From Anas platyrhynchos (taxonomy: Eukaryota; Chordata; Aves; Anseriformes; Anatidae), in the NCBI RefSeq assembly GCF_047663525.1, contig NC_092613.1, positions 3,373,501 through 3,437,500 of the forward strand: a DNA stretch of 64,000 bases, in the 5' to 3' direction. The position numbers were made by a program, and so were the translations under genes. Below the pieces are notes generated by a model. That model was not told the DNA's origin and did no database searches. It saw nothing but the letters and a program-made list of their open reading frames with translations. This document shows positions 51,101-64,000 of this stretch, piece after piece; position 1 is the stretch's first letter; the number at the start of each line of letters is the position of its first letter.

Positions 51101-54100
51101 GCAGGCGGGTGCAGATCTTCTTGGTGTCGGGGTTCAGCACGCCGCACTGCTTGTTCAGGTCGCACTCCTTCCCTGCGGGCAGAGCGAGGCAGTGGGATGC
51201 CGGGGGGGCTGAGGGGGGCGCGGGGCTAAGCCACGCACGACGACCGGGCTGCCGCCGCCTCTGCCAGCCCCGGTGGAGGCTCCCGCGCTGCCTGAGCCCC
51301 CCGGTGAGATCAGCACCGGGCTCCCCGCCGGAGCCGGGCGAGACCCCCCCGGCCCCCGGCCTGCGCCTAGGTTGTGCCGTGGCATCGCTCACTGTAGCCT
51401 GAGAGTGCCCGCGAGCGCCGCAGCATCTGTCCATGTCCCGCTCGCGGGGCTCAGCCCTGGCTCGCGCTCTTGCTCACGGCGCAGGGCTCGCGGCTCCCGC
51501 GCCGCACGCAGCTCTTCCGGGCACCCCCGCGGCGGGGGGCCCCAGACCTGCCGGGTGAACGGGGGGGCCGCCGTCAGGGGCCGCCGCGGCTCCTCCGCGG
51601 GCGGGCGGAGGGACGGAGCCGCCGAGGTTACCTACCCCGCCGCTGCGCCGAACCCAGCCGCCGAGCAGCCGGACCCGGCCTGGGAGCCCGCGCCACGGCC
51701 CGCAGCTACGCGGCCCCCACCGGCACCCCCCGCCCGCGGCCGGCGGGGAAGCGGGACTCACGCGCCGGCTTCTTGTGGGACCTGGGGGGCGGCTTGCAGG
51801 CGCCCGGCTCCTTCTCCCCCGGGGCGGGCACGCTCTCTGGCTTGTGCACGGGGCCGGCGGCGGGCAGCGCCGAGTCCCCCCCGACCCCAGCCGGCACCGG
51901 GGGCTCTTTCTGCGGCGCTGTCGGGGAGGGTCTCCCCGGGGGGTCTTTGGAGCTGGAGGAAGGCTGCGCGGGCAGGGCTTTGGGGGGCACTTTGATCCCA
52001 TGCCCGTCCGGCTTGGGGAGGCTGGGGATCTTCTCCAGGTTCACCACAGGCATGAACAAGCTGGGAAGAGAAGGGGCCGGTGAGAGGCGCCCGGCGGCAC
52101 CGGGGGGGCCGTGCCGCGGCCCGGCTGCTCACCAGAGGTTGTCCTTCTGCGCCTTGTCGGGCAGCGGCTGGGTCCGGCCACGGGCGCCCGGCGGCTTCTC
52201 CCGCAGCGCCTTGGCCACCGGCTGCCCGTTGACGGCGTGGCACTTGGGGGTGCCGGCGGCAGCACGGGCGTACAGCTTGCTGAGCGGGCCGTGGCGCCGT
52301 TCTGCCAGGGAAAGGCCCACCGTCAGCCCGCTGCAGGGGGCTGTGGCCCCTCGCCCACCCTCCCCGTGCCCCCACTTACCGCAGTGCTTCTGGAAGGCCT
52401 GGGGCTTCACCACCTGGCTGCAGTGGTTGCAGACCACCAGGTAAAACTCGTCGTGCGCCGGGCAGTGGCCGAAGATGGACATGTCTGCGGGGCAGAGGCT
52501 GGTCAGGGGCCTCAGGGCACGCGTGGTCCCAAAACCACGGGTTTTCTCCCCAAAGCGGGGAGCTTACCTTCCTTAATCAGCGTCATGGCGTCCAGTTTCT
52601 TGCTCCCGCTCTTGCTGCTCTCCTCCGGCTCCAACCCTGCTGGGGACCAAAACTCATCAGCGGCACACCTGGGCTGGGTCCTGCAGCAGCACCCAACGGC
52701 TGCCGGCCCCATCCGTGGAGAGAGCTCAGGACCCCAGGGTGCCGTGGGCCGGGAGCTGCTGTTGGCTCCGCCACTCATTGCCTCCGTGGGTAAAACCTGG
52801 GCTGCAGTGAGTGGGTGGCTCCTGCTGGAGAGCCATCGCTGTCACGAGCTGTGCCGGCCTCAGCGCCCGTCTGCGCCGTCCCGCAGCCAGCACCGGGCAC
52901 AAAGGCGCGGGTGCTGCCCTGTCCCCAGCCCCGCAGCTGCAGCCACCGAGCCCTCACCAGCAGCACTGCCACCATGTCCCCTGGCTGGCAAACACCAGCC
53001 AGCGCTCCCAAAATGATGAAAAGAGCTAAAATTACATGCGGACGGGTCCCTCAGCTGACCTCGGGATCAGGTGATGCCGTGGGGTACCCGTGGCCCCCCA
53101 TCCCCTACCCCCCTCCAGGCTCAGGGTGGCACCCGGTGGGTGCCATTCAGCTGCTCAAGGCCTGGACCCACGAGGGCTGGGGACAGGGGGTGGCAGTGAC
53201 CATGGCACCACAACAGGCACCAGCAGGGAGGGGCTCCTGGGCACAAGGGGAAGGGGCAGAGACCACTGAGAGCACCCGAGACAGAGGCTGGTGCCCAAAG
53301 CCACCACGGAGGTACCCAGCTATCAGGTGCCCGGCCCTGCAGTGACCGCGGACATGGGGGCTCCTGGGGACAGCCCCCCCCCGGCTGTGACACGCTCGGT
53401 AGGTGGCCAGTGCCACCCGTGTCCCCACCAGCTGTGCCAGCAGCACGCAGCCCTGCTGGCTGCACTGGGTGGCTGTCCCAGCACTGGGACGCGCTGTGTG
53501 GTGTCCTGCATGGCCGTGCCGTACTGGGCACCCAGTGCCGTCCAGTGTCACCCAGCTGTGCTGTACTGGGCACCCAGTGCCATCCAGCCACGCTGTACTG
53601 GGCACCCAGTGTCACCCAGCTGTGTCATACTGCGCACCCAGTGCTATCCAGCCATGCTGTACTGGGCACCCAGTGTCACCCAGCTGTATCATACTGGGCA
53701 CCCAGTGCCGTCTAGCCGTGCCGTACTGAGCACCCAGTGCCGTCCAGCTGTGTCATACTGGGCACCCAGCTCCGTCCAGCCGAGCCCGTGCAGTTGGAGC
53801 AGGGGAGCCGATCGGGGCAGTGCCGGTACCGGGGCTCTCGGTTCCCTGCCGGGCGCGCAGCCCTGCTCGGTGCCCGGTGCCCGCCTCCCCGTGTCCCCGC
53901 CGTTCCCGGTTCCCGCTCCGCTCCGCTCCGGGTGCCCGCTGCAGGACGCCCGCCGCCCGGTGCGGGGCGCCCGCCGCCCGGTGCCCTCCGCCCGGTGCCC
54001 GCCGCGCGGCGGCGCTAGGACCGGGGGGAGGTGGGGAGAGGGTGGGGGGGGGGGTGGGTGGGAGCGGGCGGGCGACGGGCGCGGCCCCGTCCGGCGGCGG

Positions 54101-54285
54101 CCCCCCCGCCCCCCCCCCAGCCCCCCGGTGCCCCCCCCGCCCCGCCGCCGCCCCTCACCCGTGTCGGCGGGCGGCCCGGCCCGCTCCACCCATGCGCTCC
54201 AGCTCTGCCCCGCGAACTCGTCCAGGCTCGGCAGCCGCCGCTCCGCCGCCGCCATCGCCGCCGCCGCGCGCCCACGCGCCGCCAT
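48178..54285 (-). CDS. ATXN7L2: Ataxin-7-like protein 2
   Basis: Eleven minus-strand coding exons: 54159-54285, 52568-52636, 52380-52484, 52133-52301, 51762-52060, 51090-51172, 50762-51003, 50507-50678, 50293-50414, 48907-49750, 48178-48192. All are GT-AG and in phase, giving 748 codons plus TAA (human 722 aa). The start [17 protein letters not shown] and [18 protein letters not shown] match human. A zinc finger (about 66-105, [17 protein letters not shown] to ERRH) and an SCA7 domain (about 257-305, [19 protein letters not shown] then [20 protein letters not shown]) follow. Ser/Pro/Lys-rich regions and the end [13 protein letters not shown] complete it. Ataxin-7-like proteins tether the deubiquitinase module of SAGA/STAGA in the nucleus. 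The last exon codes only SKAH. An in-frame ATG ten codons downstream could be a second start. Confidence 0.95.
48230..48690. repeat. Degenerate minisatellite in ATXN7L2 intron 10
   Basis: Diverged units built on GGTGTCCCC, CATCCCCAG and CCAGGG motifs fill most of the intron between the last two coding exons. Unit length is irregular (roughly 25-40 bp). Confidence 0.6.
49831..50200 (-). mobile_element. CR1 LINE fragment (reverse transcriptase C-terminal part)
   Basis: Read on the minus strand it gives [21 protein letters not shown], then [14 protein letters not shown] and [14 protein letters not shown], which are hallmarks of the CR1 ORF2 C-terminal region (DDTKLGG, CKVLHLGRNNP, EKDLGVLVD). 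The plus strand shows the familiar antisense CR1 text (CTGCAAACCTACTGAGGG, CTCATCCAAGTCATCAATA). It is truncated at both ends, diverged, and lies inside ATXN7L2 intron 9 in the same orientation as the gene. No 3' terminal octamer repeats are seen. It looks old and inactive. Confidence 0.9.
53522..53787. repeat. 32-bp minisatellite in ATXN7L2 intron 1
   Basis: Eight units each starting TACTGGGCACCCAGT (or one-base variants) at 53522, 53564, 53596, 53628, 53660, 53692, 53724 and 53756. The first unit is 42 bp, the rest are 32 bp. Unit tails partly alternate between CATCCAGCCACGCTG and CACCCAGCTGTGTCA types, hinting at a 64-bp higher-order period. Confidence 0.95.
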
Positions 54286-54440
54286 CGCCACCGCCGCCGC
54301 CGCGGGAGCGCGCCCCCCCCGCCGCCGCCGCCGCCGCCGCCCCCGCCCCGCGCGCCCCCGCGCATGCGCCGCGCGCCCCCGCCCGCCCCGCGGCCCCACG
54401 GGCGGTGTAGTCCCGCCGCCGGCCCCGCCCCGGGGCTCCC
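54286..54440 (-). promoter_or_regulatory. ATXN7L2: ATXN7L2 CpG promoter with NRF1 and ZNF143-like motifs
   Basis: This CpG-dense DNA lies directly upstream of the ATG. GCGCATGCGC at 54360-54369 is a perfect NRF1 palindrome. On the minus strand, about 54403-54418 reads GGGACTACACCGCCC, a ZNF143-like core. No TATA box. Typical housekeeping promoter. Confidence 0.6.
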
Positions 54441-58707
<4,267 letters not shown>

Positions 58708-59799
58708 GGCCGGGCCGTCGGGGCCGTCGGGGCTGCCTCCGCCGCCCGCTGGCGCCGCGCCGCTGTCAGAGCCGCCCCGGCGCCGCCACCGGGAGCCCCA
58801 GCGCCCCCCGGGCAGGCAGCGCCGCCCCGCCCCGGCTGGCCCCCGGCCCGCCCCCGGCCCGGCCCCCGCCGACCACCGCGCCCGGGACGGCCCCGGCCCT
58901 CCCCCCGGCCCCCCCCTACCCCCCCCCCGAGTCGGGCGGCCCCGGGGCTCCGGGCGGGGGCTGGGGGCGGCCCGGGGGCTGCCCCCGGTGTCCGGCCCCC
59001 CCCCAGCCCCGGAGCAGCGCGGGGTCGGGGTCGGGGTCAGGACCGGGACCGACGCCCCCCCCCCCCCGGCCAGGAGACCCCCGCCCCCCCCCCCCATCCC
59101 GGCCGGGGATGGGGGATGGGGGAACCCCCGGCCCCCCCCGCCCCCCGCCCCCCGCCGCGTGCTGCACGGACCGGGAGGAAGCGGCGGGGGGAAGCGGAAG
59201 GGTGGGGGAGGGGCGGCCCCCCCCGGGGCTCCGGGGCCCCACGCCCAGGAGGGGGGCACCGGGGGGGGCACCGGGGGGGGTCCGTGGGGGGCTCCTGGGG
59301 CCGCCCCCCGCCTCCCCGCCCCCCCCCCGGCCCCGCGCCCCCCGCCGCGCCCCCCGGCCCCGCCCCCTGCCCGTTTGGCCCCGCCCCCAGCCCCTGGCCC
59401 CGCCCCCTTCCCGCTCTGGCCCCGCCCCCGAGCCGTGGCCCCGCCCCCTCCCTCTGGGTGCCCCCGGGCTCCTCCCCCCCGGCTCGGCCCCGCCCCCTCC
59501 CTCCCCTCAGCCAATCCCCGCTCGCCCCCGCTCCTCCCCTTCCCCTCCCCTCCCTGTCTCCCTGAGCCCGCCCTCCCCCCCTCCCTATTGGCTGCGCTTC
59601 CCCCGCGGCTGCCCAATGGCCTTGAGGCGCGGGCGGAAGCCGCGCGAGCGGGACGGGACCGCGCATGCGCGCCGCGGAGCAGCTTGGCCGGAAGTGACGG
59701 CAGAACCGGCTCGGGCACTGCGGCTCCCGCCTCCGCCGCGCTCCGGCCCCGGCTCCGCGCCCCCGCCCCGCCGCCGCCTCCCCCCCTCCCCCCGCCGCC
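58708..59799. promoter_or_regulatory. Bidirectional SYPL2/PSMA5 CpG-island promoter
   Basis: Only 1.09 kb separates the two divergent start codons. Several CCGCCCC GC boxes lie in a loose tandem GGCCCCGCCCCC array (about 59330-59510). CCAAT boxes occur near 59512 and 59612, and an inverted ATTGG near 59585. NRF1 and ETS sites lie nearer PSMA5. No TATA box. Confidence 0.7.
59661..59696 (+). promoter_or_regulatory. PSMA5: NRF1 and ETS sites of the PSMA5 core promoter
   Basis: GCGCATGCGC (59661-59670) is a perfect NRF1 site. CCGGAAGTG (59688-59696) is a strong ETS/GABP site. Both lie 100-140 bp before the PSMA5 ATG, as is usual for housekeeping genes. Confidence 0.65.
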
Positions 59800-63716
<3,917 letters not shown>

Positions 63717-64000
63717 GTAAGACTTGATGTTTCTCTGCTCAAAACACCAGCGTTGGTCTCCGGGGCGTCTGCCGTGGGAAGGTTGTTGCAGCAAAGGAAC
63801 CGATGTGGGGTGGGAGGCCTGTGGGGAGCCTGGCTTCCCACATGGGGCTCTTGCAGAACAACCAGGCGGAGTCTCCCACGCTGCGTATTTTCCTTTCTGG
63901 TGTTGAATGTTTGGTGGGGATCTTAGGGCGTGTTGTCCAGTGCCCATGTAGCCTCTTAACGCTGACAGCGCCTGCCACTGAGTGTGTGGTGACGTGTGTG

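Overview
This is a GC-rich, gene-dense vertebrate window, most likely from a bird. It carries parts or all of eight spliced, intron-containing genes with GT-AG junctions. The only clear transposable element is a CR1 LINE fragment of the avian/reptilian type, and there are no Alu, L1 or other mammalian repeats. Gene order and orientation match human 1p13.3 in reverse: AMPD2 (-), GNAT2 (+), GNAI3 (-), GPR61 (-), AMIGO1 (+), ATXN7L2 (-), SYPL2 (-), PSMA5 (+). In chicken this block lies, to my knowledge, on a GC-rich microchromosome (GGA26). I cannot tell the species from the sequence.

Layout. The left edge cuts AMPD2, leaving two 5' coding exons (246-1439). A CpG-rich head-to-head interval separates it from GNAT2, the cone transducin alpha gene (eight exons, 3651-8568, 354 aa). 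GNAT2 and GNAI3 converge tail to tail across about 2.7 kb. GNAI3 (eight exons, 12477-38771, 354 aa) has a 12.7 kb first intron and takes up about 40 percent of the window. GPR61 (39557-40900, intronless CDS) ends only 785 bp before the GNAI3 start codon. A 4.4 kb interval with satellites and two AT-rich islands separates GPR61 from the divergent AMIGO1 (45264-46721, intronless CDS). AMIGO1 converges on ATXN7L2 (eleven coding exons, 48178-54285, 748 aa). SYPL2 (six exons, 55273-58707, 256 aa) and PSMA5 (first four coding exons, 59800-63716, open at the right edge) share a bidirectional CpG-island promoter.

How the genes relate. GNAT2 and GNAI3 are sister Gi-class alpha subunits with identical coding-exon lengths. 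This is one of the three ancient GNAI/GNAT pairs of vertebrates. GPR61 is an orphan GPCR, AMIGO1 a neuronal LRR/Ig adhesion protein, ATXN7L2 an ataxin-7-like chromatin protein, SYPL2 (mitsugumin-29) a muscle triad protein, PSMA5 a proteasome alpha-5 subunit and AMPD2 an AMP deaminase. They form a conserved syntenic block, not a functional operon-like system. CYB561D1, which lies between AMIGO1 and ATXN7L2 in human, has no room here and is not seen.

I found no convincing undescribed system. The most useful leads are regulatory or structural: AT-rich islands beside GNAT2 and between GPR61 and AMIGO1, a CA repeat touching a weak GNAT2 splice donor, the very tight GPR61-GNAI3 spacing without a visible poly(A) signal, and several minisatellites.
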